This document shows positions 16,748-25,654 of a stretch of DNA of 64,000 nucleotides, one piece after another. The first letter of the stretch is position 1, and each line of letters starts with the position of its first letter. The position numbers were made by a program, and so were the translations under genes. The DNA is taken from contig NZ_CBDIIJ010000002.1 in the NCBI RefSeq assembly GCF_965279675.1, forward strand, positions 248,001 through 312,000, read 5' to 3'. The notes beneath the pieces were generated by a model. That model was not told the DNA's origin, did not search any database, and saw nothing but the letters and a program-made list of their open reading frames with translations. This stretch comes from Mucisphaera sp965279675 (lineage in GTDB: Bacteria; Planctomycetota; Phycisphaerae; Phycisphaerales; Phycisphaeraceae).

Positions 16748-18085
16748 GTGACCCAGACCTACCCCAAAACCCGCGCAATCACCCCCATTCAGCCCTTCGA
16801 GCGCACGCTCAGCCTCCCCGGCTCCAAAAGCCTCACAAACCGCGCCCTCCTCCTCGCCGCCCTCTCCGACGGCCCCTGCTACCTCACCAACGTCCTCTTC
16901 GCCGACGACACCCGCCGCATGCTCGAAGGCCTCCAGGCCCTCGGCTTCAAGGTCGACATTGACGAACCCCGCGCCGCCGTCCTCGTCGAAGGACGTGCCG
17001 GCCGCATCCCCGCCCAAACCGCCGAACTCCACCTCGGCAACGCCGGCACCGCCGTCCGATTCCTCACCGCCGCCCTGTGCCTGGGCGACGGTACCTACAC
17101 CGTCGACGGCATCCAACGCATGCGCGAACGCCCCATCGGCCAACTCGTCGAACCCCTCCGCCAACTCGGCGCCAACATCGAACACACCCACAACGACGGC
17201 TATCCTCCCCTCAAAATCCACGCCTCCGGCCTCCAGGGCGGCGAACTCACCCTCCAGCCCACCCTCTCCTCCCAATACATCACCGCCCTCCTCCAGATCG
17301 GCGTTTACGCCAAAAAAGGCCTCCACCTCCGCCTCGCAGGCGACATCACCTCCAGGCCCTACATCCAGATGACCCTCGGACTCCTCGAACACTTCGAAGT
17401 CCCCATCGAAGCCTCACCCGACCTCACCAGCTTCCACATCGAAGCCGAATGGGTCCGCGGCAACGACCTGCTCATCGAACCCGACGCCTCCTCCGCCAGC
17501 TACTTCTGGGCCGCCGCCGCCATCATCCCGGGCAGTTCCTGCACCATCGAAGGACTCGGAACCAACAGCCTCCAAGGCGACACCCACTTCGCCACCGTCC
17601 TCGAAAAAATCGGTGCCCGCGTCACCATGAACAAAACCAGCACCACCGTCGCCGCACCCACCGACGGCAAGCTCCACGGCATCGACATCGACCTCAACCA
17701 CATGCCCGATGCCGCCATGACACTCGCCGCCATCGCCCCCATCCTCGAAGGCCCCACCACCATCCGAAACATCGGCAACTGGCGCGTCAAGGAAACCGAC
17801 CGCCTCCACGCCATGCAGACCGAACTTACCAAAGTCGGAGCCAAAGCCGACATCCAGGCCGACGACCTCCACATCACCCCACCCCCAGACGGCCAAATCC
17901 AGCCCGCCACCATCGACACCTATGACGACCACCGCATGGCCATGACCTTCACCGTCCTCGGCCTTGCCCGCCCGGGTATCACCATCAACGACCCCGCCTG
18001 CGTCGCCAAAACCCTCCCCGACTTCTTCGAACGCATCGATCAACTCACCCAGGCGACCGCCACCCACGGCACCAGAGACACGTGA
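16748..18085 (+). CDS. aroA: 5-enolpyruvylshikimate-3-phosphate synthase
   Basis: AroA joins shikimate 3-phosphate and phosphoenolpyruvate in the shikimate pathway. The product (445 residues) has LPGSKSLTNRALLLAALS at the N-terminus, GNAGTAVRFLTAALCLG, QYITALLQIGVYA, and the C-terminal NWRVKETDRLHAMQTEL and TYDDHRMAMTFTVLGL, which contain the known substrate-binding Lys, Arg and Asp residues. A GTG at 16742 is an alternative start. The stop overlaps the next gene's GTG by 4 bases, coupling it to an ABC exporter of unrelated function. Confidence 0.95.
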   Translation: MTQTYPKTRAITPIQPFERTLSLPGSKSLTNRALLLAALSDGPCYLTNVLFADDTRRMLEGLQALGFKVDIDEPRAAVLVEGRAGRIPAQTAELHLGNAGTAVRFLTAALCLGDGTYTVDGIQRMRERPIGQLVEPLRQLGANIEHTHNDGYPPLKIHASGLQGGELTLQPTLSSQYITALLQIGVYAKKGLHLRLAGDITSRPYIQMTLGLLEHFEVPIEASPDLTSFHIEAEWVRGNDLLIEPDASSASYFWAAAAIIPGSSCTIEGLGTNSLQGDTHFATVLEKIGARVTMNKTSTTVAAPTDGKLHGIDIDLNHMPDAAMTLAAIAPILEGPTTIRNIGNWRVKETDRLHAMQTELTKVGAKADIQADDLHITPPPDGQIQPATIDTYDDHRMAMTFTVLGLARPGITINDPACVAKTLPDFFERIDQLTQATATHGTRDT

Positions 18086-19965
18086 GAACCAGCTTGCTCA
18101 AAAGCCCCTTCTGGAAGACAGCCCACGACCTCCTGCGCTTCCGACGCGCGATCGTCACCTCGCTCGTCGCCACCGTCATCGCCGGTGTCTGCTTCGGCGC
18201 AGGTCTCTCCATGATCGTCCCCGTCTTCGGGCTCTTCTTCAGCGGCGAACGCTCCGCCCAAACCGGCGCTAACCCCCTCGCCGAACGCATCGAAGCCGTG
18301 AGCCAGACGACCTGGCTGCCCACCCCCATCCAGGACGCCCTGCTCCAACTCTCACAATCTGTCCCCGACGACCCCCTCTACGCCTTCGCCGCCGTCATGG
18401 CCGTGATCTTCTTCCTCACGATCATCGCCAACGTCATGCGCTACATCCAGCAACTCCTCATCGCCACCGTCGCCGAACGCCAGGCCGCCACCTACCGCGA
18501 CCAGCTCTACGCCCGCCTCATCCAGGCACAGACCGAGCAGTTCCTCAGCAAAGGCGCCGCCGATCACGTCAGCAAAATCTGGTTCGACGTCCGCGTCGTT
18601 GTCAGCGCCCACGTCGCCGTCTTCGGCAAGGGCATCGCCGAACTCGTCCGAGGCCTCAGCACCTTCACCTTCGCCCTCATCCTCGACCCGGTCCTGACCG
18701 GAGCCGCCCTCATCGCCTCACCCGCCGCCGCCGTCGTCATCCAGAAAATGGGCAAACGCATCCGCAGACGCTCCAAAGACGCGCTCCACCACTACGGAGC
18801 CGCCGTCGGCAAACTCAACGAAAGCATGAGCGGCCTCCAGACCATCAAGATCTACAACGCCGAAGGCTTCGAACGCCGCCGCTTCCGTGTCGTCAACCGC
18901 AATCTCTTCCGCGAACTCCTGGGCATCCGCAAAGTCCGAGCCCTCGCTTCACCCCTCGTCGAGCTCGTCTCCATGATCGGCGTCATCGCAGCCGCCATGC
19001 TCGCCGCCTGGTACATCATCCAACGCGGAGCCAACCCCGAAGTCAGCGTCGGCGTCCTCACCCTCCTCGCCGCCTCCGCCATCAGCCTCAAACCCGTGAC
19101 CCAACTCAACAACGTTATCCGCCAGGCCGACCCCGCCGCCCAACGCATCCTCGACGCCCTCGTACTCCAGCCCGAACCCAGCAGCTACCAGCACAGCCGA
19201 CACCTCCCCGCCCTGCCCCGACACCACCAGTCCATCGTTTTCCAGAACGTCAACTACCGCTACCCCAACACCGACACCGATGTCCTCAAAAACATCAACC
19301 TCACCGTCCCCGCGCGAAGCACCACTGCCATCGTCGGCGGTAACGGCGCCGGTAAATCCACCCTTGTCAGCCTCATCCCCAGACTCATCAGCCCCGCGCA
19401 GGGCCACGTCCTGATCGACGGCATCGACATCGCCTCTGTTTCACTCCGTTCCCTACGCAAACAGATCGCTTACGTCCCACAGAAAACCCTACTCTTCCAG
19501 GGAACCATCGCCGACAACATCGCCTACGCCAGAGGCGACATCCCCCGCGACGCCATCGTCGCCGCCGCCAAAGCCGCCCTCGCCGACGAGTTCATCCAGT
19601 CACTCCCACAAGGCTACGACACCTCGCTGGGTGAAACCGGATCCGGACTCTCGGGCGGTCAAGCACAGCGAATCGCCATCGCCCGCGCGATCCTACGCAA
19701 CCCCACCATCCTTATCCTCGACGAGGCCACCAGCCAGATCGACACCGAATCCGAAGCCCGCATCACCCAGGCCATCGAAAACTTCGCCAGCGATCGCACC
19801 ACCTTCGTCATCGCCCACCGCATGTCCACCGTCGTCAACGCAGACCAGATCGCCGTCATGGACCAGGGCCAGCTCATCGACCTCGGCACCCACTACGAAC
19901 TCCTCCAACGGTGCCACATCTACCAGAACCTCACCCAAACCCAACTCAAACCAACAGATAGCTGA
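18082..19965 (+). CDS. MsbA-like ABC exporter (fused membrane and ATPase domains)
   Basis: This 627-residue half-transporter has six membrane segments in the first ~350 residues and a nucleotide-binding domain after about residue 385. The Walker A (GGNGAGKST), Q-loop (YVPQKTLLFQGT), signature (LSGGQAQRIAIARAIL), Walker B (ILILDEATSQID) and His switch (VIAHRMSTV) are all intact. It would work as a homodimer; lipid or lipopolysaccharide-precursor export is the usual role of the closest families, but the substrate is inferred. It starts with GTG inside the aroA stop. Confidence 0.88.
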   Translation: MRTSLLKSPFWKTAHDLLRFRRAIVTSLVATVIAGVCFGAGLSMIVPVFGLFFSGERSAQTGANPLAERIEAVSQTTWLPTPIQDALLQLSQSVPDDPLYAFAAVMAVIFFLTIIANVMRYIQQLLIATVAERQAATYRDQLYARLIQAQTEQFLSKGAADHVSKIWFDVRVVVSAHVAVFGKGIAELVRGLSTFTFALILDPVLTGAALIASPAAAVVIQKMGKRIRRRSKDALHHYGAAVGKLNESMSGLQTIKIYNAEGFERRRFRVVNRNLFRELLGIRKVRALASPLVELVSMIGVIAAAMLAAWYIIQRGANPEVSVGVLTLLAASAISLKPVTQLNNVIRQADPAAQRILDALVLQPEPSSYQHSRHLPALPRHHQSIVFQNVNYRYPNTDTDVLKNINLTVPARSTTAIVGGNGAGKSTLVSLIPRLISPAQGHVLIDGIDIASVSLRSLRKQIAYVPQKTLLFQGTIADNIAYARGDIPRDAIVAAAKAALADEFIQSLPQGYDTSLGETGSGLSGGQAQRIAIARAILRNPTILILDEATSQIDTESEARITQAIENFASDRTTFVIAHRMSTVVNADQIAVMDQGQLIDLGTHYELLQRCHIYQNLTQTQLKPTDS

Positions 19966-20020
19966 AATCAAACACGCGCGTTTTCTCAACATCCCGGGAA
20001 TAAACCGACTCAGTGAGCCA

Positions 20021-20050
20021 TTGTGCCCGCACGTAGCACACCGCTATCAT
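20021..20050 (+). promoter_or_regulatory. Candidate sigma-70-type promoter of the redoxin gene
   Basis: TTGTGC and TATCAT are separated by 18 bases. TATCAT matches TATAAT at 5 of 6 positions. The start codon lies 55 bases downstream and has AAGGAG, so this gene has a leader, unlike many neighbours. Confidence 0.4.
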
Positions 20051-20104
20051 CACACGTACCTCATTCAACGGCCCGCAAATCCGCACGGAACAAGGAGACC
20101 CTCC

Positions 20105-20752
20105 ATGAAGCTCGTCCATAAACTCGCCGCCGCTGCCTGTGCCCTCACACTCAGCCTGGCATCCCTCGCCTCCGCCGCCCCGACCATCGGCAAAGCCGCC
20201 CCCCAGTTCGATCTCAAGGACGTCGTCACCGGCGAAACCGTCAGCCTCTACGACCACCAGGATAAAATCGTCGTCGTCATCTTCCAGAGCATCCATTGCC
20301 CCTGGGACCGCATGCGTGAAAACGGCGGCTACCAGCGTTACCTCTCCCCGCTCGCCGAGAAATACGCCGACCACAACGTCCAGTTCGTCGCCATCAACTC
20401 AAACAGCAACGAGACCGTCGAGCAGGTCGCGTCCTACGCCACCGAGCACAACATCCCCTACCCCATCCTCAAAGACCCGGGCAACAAAATCGCCGACCGC
20501 TACGGCGCCCGCACCACCCCCCACACCTATGTGATCGATGAGAACGGCATCCTCCGCTACATGGGCGGCCTCGAAAAAGCCCCACTCACCCCCGAAGACT
20601 GCGGCAAGATGGACGACAACTACATCGTCCCCGTCCTCGACGCCATCATCGCCGGCGAAGAGCCCCCCTTCACCCAGACCCGCAGCAAGGGCTGCTCCAT
20701 CAAGCGCGCCTCCGCCGACAAGCTCGAAAACGCCCAGCGACGCGCCGCCTGA
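20105..20752 (+). CDS. Secreted redoxin (AhpC/TSA-like thioredoxin fold)
   Basis: This 215-residue protein has a clear signal peptide ending near LASAAP (residues 1-25) and a redoxin domain (GKAAPQFDLKDVVTGETVSL; TPHTYVIDENGILRYMGGLE). The active-site region reads SIHCPWDRM, with one cysteine (Cys65) and Asp where thioredoxins have the second Cys. The only other mature-chain cysteines, DCGK and KGCSIK, lie near the C-terminus. It is probably a one-Cys or atypical peroxiredoxin-like protein outside the cytoplasm. AAGGAG lies 8 bases before the ATG and a strong terminator follows. Confidence 0.82.
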   Translation: MKLVHKLAAAACALTLSLASLASAAPTIGKAAPQFDLKDVVTGETVSLYDHQDKIVVVIFQSIHCPWDRMRENGGYQRYLSPLAEKYADHNVQFVAINSNSNETVEQVASYATEHNIPYPILKDPGNKIADRYGARTTPHTYVIDENGILRYMGGLEKAPLTPEDCGKMDDNYIVPVLDAIIAGEEPPFTQTRSKGCSIKRASADKLENAQRRAA

Positions 20753-20779
20753 TCTGATCCAAAATCAACAATGAAACCC

Positions 20780-20812
20780 AGCCAGCCACGGCCTTCCGTG
20801 GCTGGCTTTTTC
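20780..20812 (+). terminator. Rho-independent terminator after the redoxin gene
   Basis: A 12-base-pair stem, AGCCAGCCACGG pairing with CCGTGGCTGGCT, has a 4-base loop and runs into TTTTTCTT. It stands between the redoxin gene and the convergent end of hpnE. Confidence 0.9.
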
Positions 20813-20822
20813 TTGCGCCCAC

Positions 20823-22307
20823 TCAGCCAAGCAACCAACGACTCAAACCCTCCGCCCGCAGTTCCCCGGGTTTCTCAAGCCCAGGCCCACCACGACGCTG
20901 CATAATCACCTCCGCAGCCTCGTACCCGCTCCGCACCGCGCCCTCCATCGTCGCCGGCCAACCCGTGTCCGCCCAGTCACCCGCCAGATAAAGCCCCGCC
21001 ACCCCACCACCGACACCCGGCCGCCGACCCGCCATCGCCGGACTCGCACAGAACGTCGCCACCTTCTCCTTGATCACCCGACCGTGCAGCAGCCGGCGAC
21101 CCGCCACCTCAGGCAGAACCGCCCGAACCTCCCCTTCAACCAGATCCAGAATCTCCGCCGCTGAGCGCTTCACCAGATCATGCGCCCCGCTCTTGAGCGC
21201 ATGCACATGCTGAACCCGAACCCCCGCCTCCCTCACCGCCACATCCTCAGGCAGCCCCGTCTCGCCCTTGTTGAAAATCCAGTCGATCGGCCGGTCCGCC
21301 GTCACCAGATGCGGGGTCTTCATCACCCCCGAAGCTCCCATCTCAAAAAACAGATGCACCGCCACTATCGGCGAAAACCGCCAGTCACCCAGATCACGCA
21401 GCCGCTCATCCGCACCCGCCAACGCCCCGCCCGTCATCTTCGCCAAACGGTCAGGCGGGACCGTCACCACCACCTCCGCCGCCGAGATGATCTCTCCGTC
21501 ACTCAGCCGAACGCCCCTGACCCGACCTTCCCCGTAACACACCTCCGCCACCGACGCCCCCAGCCGCACGCAACCACCCGCCGCCTCCAGCGCCCGCTCC
21601 AAAGGCTCGTACAACGCCACCAACGGCACCCGCGGAACCCCCACACCCACCGACGCCCCGCTCGACAAAAAACCCTCCTGAAACACCTTGATCGCCAGCT
21701 CAGCATCCACCCGCTCCGGCTCATCGTTGCAGGCACTCACGATCACCACATCCCAGAACCGCCGCCGCGCCGACGCCGGCTGCCCCCACCCGTCCAACAC
21801 CTCGCCGATGCTCCGCCCGCGATACGTCCGCCGCCCCGCCTTGCCCATCCACAACATCCGCTGCATCCCCCAGGCCACCGCCAGCTTGTCCCGCCAGCCC
21901 AACCCCTTCATCCTCAGAAACGACCCCGCCAGATGAAACGGCGCCGGCAGCACCCCCGCCTGCATCCGATCCACACCCCCGCGCCCATCCGAAAAATGAA
22001 TCGTCCGATCCCACTGAATCACATCCCGCAAACCCAGCCGCTCATAAAAATCGAGGATGTACGTACACGCCGGCATCACCGCGTGCTGACACTGATCCAG
22101 CACCCGATCCGTCTCCGGATCCACAAAACTCGACGCCCGACCACCCAGCCGCTTCCGCGTCTCCAACAACGTCACCGCCACCCCACGCTCCGCCAGCCGC
22201 AGCGCCGCCGACATCCCTGCCAAACCCGCGCCAACAACCACCACCGGCCGCCGATCCGTCGGGTGCACAGTAGAGCGATCAGATCTATGCGGGGGGGAAG
22301 AGGTCAC
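20823..22307 (-). CDS. hpnE: Hydroxysqualene dehydroxylase HpnE
   Basis: HpnE is an FAD enzyme that reduces hydroxysqualene to squalene. The N-terminal dinucleotide-binding fold is clear: VVVVGAGLAGMSAALRLAERG, then ETRKRLGGRASSF, where the glycine-rich second motif follows. The C-terminal FAD motif GLYLAGDWADTGWPATMEGAV is also present. It follows hpnD directly. I chose a GTG at 22307; a TTG at 22340 overlapping hpnD is an alternative. Function is assigned from the family plus the hpnC-hpnD context. Confidence 0.87.
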   Translation of the reverse strand: MTSSPPHRSDRSTVHPTDRRPVVVVGAGLAGMSAALRLAERGVAVTLLETRKRLGGRASSFVDPETDRVLDQCQHAVMPACTYILDFYERLGLRDVIQWDRTIHFSDGRGGVDRMQAGVLPAPFHLAGSFLRMKGLGWRDKLAVAWGMQRMLWMGKAGRRTYRGRSIGEVLDGWGQPASARRRFWDVVIVSACNDEPERVDAELAIKVFQEGFLSSGASVGVGVPRVPLVALYEPLERALEAAGGCVRLGASVAEVCYGEGRVRGVRLSDGEIISAAEVVVTVPPDRLAKMTGGALAGADERLRDLGDWRFSPIVAVHLFFEMGASGVMKTPHLVTADRPIDWIFNKGETGLPEDVAVREAGVRVQHVHALKSGAHDLVKRSAAEILDLVEGEVRAVLPEVAGRRLLHGRVIKEKVATFCASPAMAGRRPGVGGGVAGLYLAGDWADTGWPATMEGAVRSGYEAAEVIMQRRGGPGLEKPGELRAEGLSRWLLG

Positions 22308-22318
22308 AGCCAAGAAGT

Positions 22319-23242
22319 CTAGCCGCGCAACGACGACCAAAACCGCGCCCGCGCCGCGATCCCGATCTTCTCAAGCCCACTCAAACGAACCCGACCCGTT
22401 AGCACCCGCTTCGGGTCCGCCGCGATCCGGTCCAGCAACCCACGATAAATCCGCGCCATCGCCCAACTCGTCGCCCGGCAGTCCGCCGACAGATGACCCT
22501 CCAGAGGTGACGAGATCTCGTAGTAATTCCGCGCTCGCTCCAGCTGGAACACCATCATCCGCTCGAACGCCGTGCTGCTCAGCCCGTGCCCCAGGTCTTC
22601 GGGATCACACCCGAACCGCCGGAAATCCTCCATCGGCAGATACACCCGACCCCGACCCGCATCCTCCGCCAGATCACGAAGAATGTTCGTCAGCTGAAAA
22701 GCAATCCCCCGATACTCCGCCAGCCGCCGCACCTGCGCATCCCCGTCATGCCCCCAGATCGCCACGCAGATCAGCCCCACCACCGATGCCACCTGATAGC
22801 AGTAGCCATAAAGCTCATCGAACGTCTCGTAACGCTTAGTCGTCAGGTCCGCCAACTGCCCATCCAGCATCGCATCCAGATGAGCCGCCTCAATCGGGTA
22901 CGTCCGCACCACGTGCCGAAACCCACGCCACACCGTCGCCTCATCCGATCGATCCGATGGATCTTCAAAGATCGCGTGCACCCGCTCCCGAAAACGCTCG
23001 ATCCGCGTCCGCCGCGAATCAGCCTCGCTAGGCATAGCATCGTCCGCCAGGTCATCGCAGGCCCGCATCGTCGCGTACACCGCATACACCGCCGACCGCC
23101 TCGGCTCAGGCGTCAACCGCAACCCGTAAAAAAAATTCTTCGCATGCTCCTTCGTGATCACCGCACAATCACGAAGCGCCGCACGCACACCCGGATCCAA
23201 CGAACCCAAACCAGCCGAAGCCAAACCAGCCGTCGACATCAT
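22319..23242 (-). CDS. hpnD: Presqualene diphosphate synthase HpnD
   Basis: HpnD condenses two farnesyl diphosphates to presqualene diphosphate. The 307-residue product has YAVYATMRACDDLADD with the first aspartate-rich motif, YCYQVASVVGLICV, and AFQLTNILRDLAEDAGRGRVYLP with the second. It lies 30 bases after hpnC and is followed by hpnE. GGGGGTGG upstream of tandem ATGs may serve as ribosome-binding site. Confidence 0.9.
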   Translation of the reverse strand: MMSTAGLASAGLGSLDPGVRAALRDCAVITKEHAKNFFYGLRLTPEPRRSAVYAVYATMRACDDLADDAMPSEADSRRTRIERFRERVHAIFEDPSDRSDEATVWRGFRHVVRTYPIEAAHLDAMLDGQLADLTTKRYETFDELYGYCYQVASVVGLICVAIWGHDGDAQVRRLAEYRGIAFQLTNILRDLAEDAGRGRVYLPMEDFRRFGCDPEDLGHGLSSTAFERMMVFQLERARNYYEISSPLEGHLSADCRATSWAMARIYRGLLDRIAADPKRVLTGRVRLSGLEKIGIAARARFWSSLRG

Positions 23243-23272
23243 CCACCCCCGTCAAAAACAGGACGCCCACAC

Positions 23273-24346
23273 TCAACGAATGGCAAACCAGCGCTCCATC
23301 CCGGCCCGCGTCACCAGCCACGCCTTCTTCGACTTCGACAGCGCCGGCCGCTGACTCAGCGTGTCATAGCCGTTCAACTCAATCAGCTTCATCACCGACT
23401 CACCCCCATACGTGAACAGCTTGATCACCGGCCGCACATCACGCCCCACCATCGGCCACAGCCGGCGACCCTCCTTGAATAGCGGCCACGTCCGCTCCAT
23501 CAGATCACGCATCAATTTCCGGTAGTTCCCCACACACGCCCGAACCCCCGCGTTCGGCCCTCCCCCACTGCACGCACACCGCTGACCATGACCATCCACC
23601 GGATCATGGTCATCCCCATGATGATGATGGTGGTGATGCCCGTGATCCTCACCATGCTCGTGATCGTGATGATGCTCCTGACCGTCGAGCTTCACCGACT
23701 TGATCAGAAACGGCATCCCCACCCCATGCTTCGCCGCCAGATCCGCCGGCAGATAAACCCGGTCCCGCTGAATAATGTCCCGCCGCACATCCTGCCAGAA
23801 GTTCACCAGCTGCAACGCCGTACACGTCGCATCCGACAAACGATCCATCTCCGGATCGTCATGCCCCGCCACCCTCAGCACCAGCCGCCCCACCGGGTTC
23901 GCACTCCGCGTGCAGTAATCCAACAGCTGGTCCCAGCTCTCGTATCGCGTGACCTCCTGATCCTGCAAAAACGCATCGATCAGATCATCAAATGGCTGCC
24001 TCGGCAGCCTCTTGGACTCGATCGTCCCCGCCAGCGCCACAAACACCGGATGCCTCGGCCGCCCCGCATAGCACGCATCCAGCTCCTCCCGCCACCACGC
24101 CAGCAACTCCCGCGACCGCTCCGGACTCCCCGTCTCGTCCCCCAGATCATCCGCCCAACGGCAGAACGCATAGATCCGCCCGAAATCATCGCGCAACCGC
24201 TCCGGCACCAGCCGACTGAGCACCGAGAAATTCTCGTAATGCGTCTCCGCCAGCTCCCGCGCGTAGGCATTCGCCTCCGCCACGGAGACGGACGGGCTGC
24301 CCTGCGGCCCAAATCGCTTCAGATCCTCGATGACCACACTGCTCAT
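23273..24346 (-). CDS. hpnC: Squalene synthase-like HpnC with a histidine-rich insertion
   Basis: HpnC converts presqualene diphosphate to hydroxysqualene. The 357-residue product keeps both aspartate-rich motifs (RWADDLGDE at 64-71 and NFWQDVRRD at 182-190). Between about residues 222 and 260 it carries an insertion with 15 histidines, several Asp/Glu and a C-A-C pair (Cys257, Cys259), absent from HpnC proteins I know. The family fold then resumes with NYRKLMRDLMERT. It is the first gene of hpnC-hpnD-hpnE. TAGTAT lies six bases before the ATG. Confidence 0.9.
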   Translation of the reverse strand: MSSVVIEDLKRFGPQGSPSVSVAEANAYARELAETHYENFSVLSRLVPERLRDDFGRIYAFCRWADDLGDETGSPERSRELLAWWREELDACYAGRPRHPVFVALAGTIESKRLPRQPFDDLIDAFLQDQEVTRYESWDQLLDYCTRSANPVGRLVLRVAGHDDPEMDRLSDATCTALQLVNFWQDVRRDIIQRDRVYLPADLAAKHGVGMPFLIKSVKLDGQEHHHDHEHGEDHGHHHHHHHGDDHDPVDGHGQRCACSGGGPNAGVRACVGNYRKLMRDLMERTWPLFKEGRRLWPMVGRDVRPVIKLFTYGGESVMKLIELNGYDTLSQRPALSKSKKAWLVTRAGMERWFAIR

Positions 24347-24352
24347 ACCTAC

Positions 24353-24358
24353 ATACTA
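24353..24358 (-). promoter_or_regulatory. -10 element of a leaderless promoter (hpnCDE operon)
   Basis: TAGTAT on the minus strand ends six bases before the hpnC ATG at 24346, with no Shine-Dalgarno sequence. Confidence 0.5.
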
Positions 24359-24458
24359 CCCCCGATCCACGTCCGTTAATCCCAAAATCCCTCAGGCCGA
24401 TAGCTCACCCCTGCCCCAACCCCCGCGCCGCTCCCGATAAAACAAACAGGAGCCGCCT

Positions 24459-25643
24459 GTGCCGTCCACCACGAGCCCATCTCGCCATAAACCCAAGCCA
24501 GTCATCGGCTTCGACGCCCGAAACCTCACCCGGGCCTCCCTCCGGGGCATAGGCGTCAGCACCGCCCGCCTCTACGCCCGACTCGCCCACCTCCGACCCG
24601 ACTGGCGCTTCATCGCCTACCACCAGCTCCCACGAGCCGAAGGCCCCGAACGCCTCGAAGCCCCCAACATCGAGTGGAAACGCATCGACGTCCCAGGCGA
24701 CCGGGTCGACGCATGGACCCAGATCCGACTCCCCTGGCAGGCCCTCCGCGACAAGATCGACCTCCTCCACATGCCCGCCAACTGGTGCCCCATCTGGCAA
24801 CCCGTCCCCACCGCCGTCACCCTCCACGACGCCATCCCCCTCGAAAACCGCGACCGCAACGACCGCCAGCAACGCACCCGCTTCCAGCTCGCCCTCAAGG
24901 CCGCTGCCAAAGCCGCCGCCATCCTCACCCCCTCTGTCTACGTCGCCAGCGTCCTCCAGCAGAAACTTCCCACCGCCGCCAAACGCATCCACGTCATCCA
25001 CTGGGGAGCCGACCCCGTCCCAGGCATCGACCCCGAGCACACCACCCTCCGCATCGAGCCCACGGGCATCAATCAGCCCTTCGTCCTCCACTTCGCCGCC
25101 CAGGACCCCCGCAAGAACACCCGCCGACTCCTCGACGCTTGGTCCCTCCTCCCGCCCGATATCCGCAGCACCTGGAAGCTCGTCCTCGTCGGCGCTAATG
25201 GCAGCCTTCACAACGACCTGACCCGAGCCGTCAACCGCCTGGGCGTCACCGCCAGCGTCACACTCCTCGAACCCCAGGACCGACCCCGACTCGAAGCCCT
25301 CATCCGCGAAGCCGGACTCCTCGCCTACCCCTCCCTCAGCGAAGGCTTCGGCCTCCCCATCACCGAAGCCTTCACCCGCGGGACCCCCGTCCTCACCTCC
25401 AACCGCACGTCCATGCCCGAAATCGCCGGCAACGCCGCCGAACTCGTCGATCCCCGCAACACCATGGCCATCCGAAACGGCCTCGAAACCCTCCTCACCA
25501 ACCCCGACCGCAGACACCAACTCGCAGAAGCCGGCAAACAACGCGCCCAGCACTTCCGCTGGGACGACGCAGCCCTCCGCCTCGCCGCCGTCTTCGAAAA
25601 CCGACTCGCCCTCCCAACCATCCACCTGAAAGCCGCCGCCTGA
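24459..25643 (+). CDS. GT4-family glycosyltransferase
   Basis: This 394-residue enzyme has the GT-B fold of retaining glycosyltransferases. The N-terminal half shows GFDARNLTRASLRGIGVSTARL and PTAVTLHDAIPLE. The C-terminal half has FVLHFAAQDPRKNTRRLLDAW and the donor-binding EGFGLPITEAFTRGTPVLTSN with the E-x7-E pattern. It starts with GTG after CAGGAG. The next gene is a second glycosyltransferase 11 bases on, so the pair probably builds one polysaccharide or glycolipid. Sugar and acceptor are unknown. Confidence 0.85.
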   Translation: MPSTTSPSRHKPKPVIGFDARNLTRASLRGIGVSTARLYARLAHLRPDWRFIAYHQLPRAEGPERLEAPNIEWKRIDVPGDRVDAWTQIRLPWQALRDKIDLLHMPANWCPIWQPVPTAVTLHDAIPLENRDRNDRQQRTRFQLALKAAAKAAAILTPSVYVASVLQQKLPTAAKRIHVIHWGADPVPGIDPEHTTLRIEPTGINQPFVLHFAAQDPRKNTRRLLDAWSLLPPDIRSTWKLVLVGANGSLHNDLTRAVNRLGVTASVTLLEPQDRPRLEALIREAGLLAYPSLSEGFGLPITEAFTRGTPVLTSNRTSMPEIAGNAAELVDPRNTMAIRNGLETLLTNPDRRHQLAEAGKQRAQHFRWDDAALRLAAVFENRLALPTIHLKAAA

Positions 25644-25654
25644 CAGCCCCGCAC

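Noticed and set aside
16370..17392. 340-residue minus-strand frame across the GroES-like gene and aroA
   Set aside because: It covers two well-supported plus-strand genes and has only biased composition.
23570..23683. CAT/CAC repeat as a microsatellite or CRISPR-like array
   Set aside because: It is in frame inside hpnC, has no spacers, and encodes the His-rich loop with family sequence on both sides.
24405..25625. 406-residue open frame opposite the first glycosyltransferase
   Set aside because: It has no motif and shows the same composition artefact; the plus-strand gene has intact GT4 signatures.
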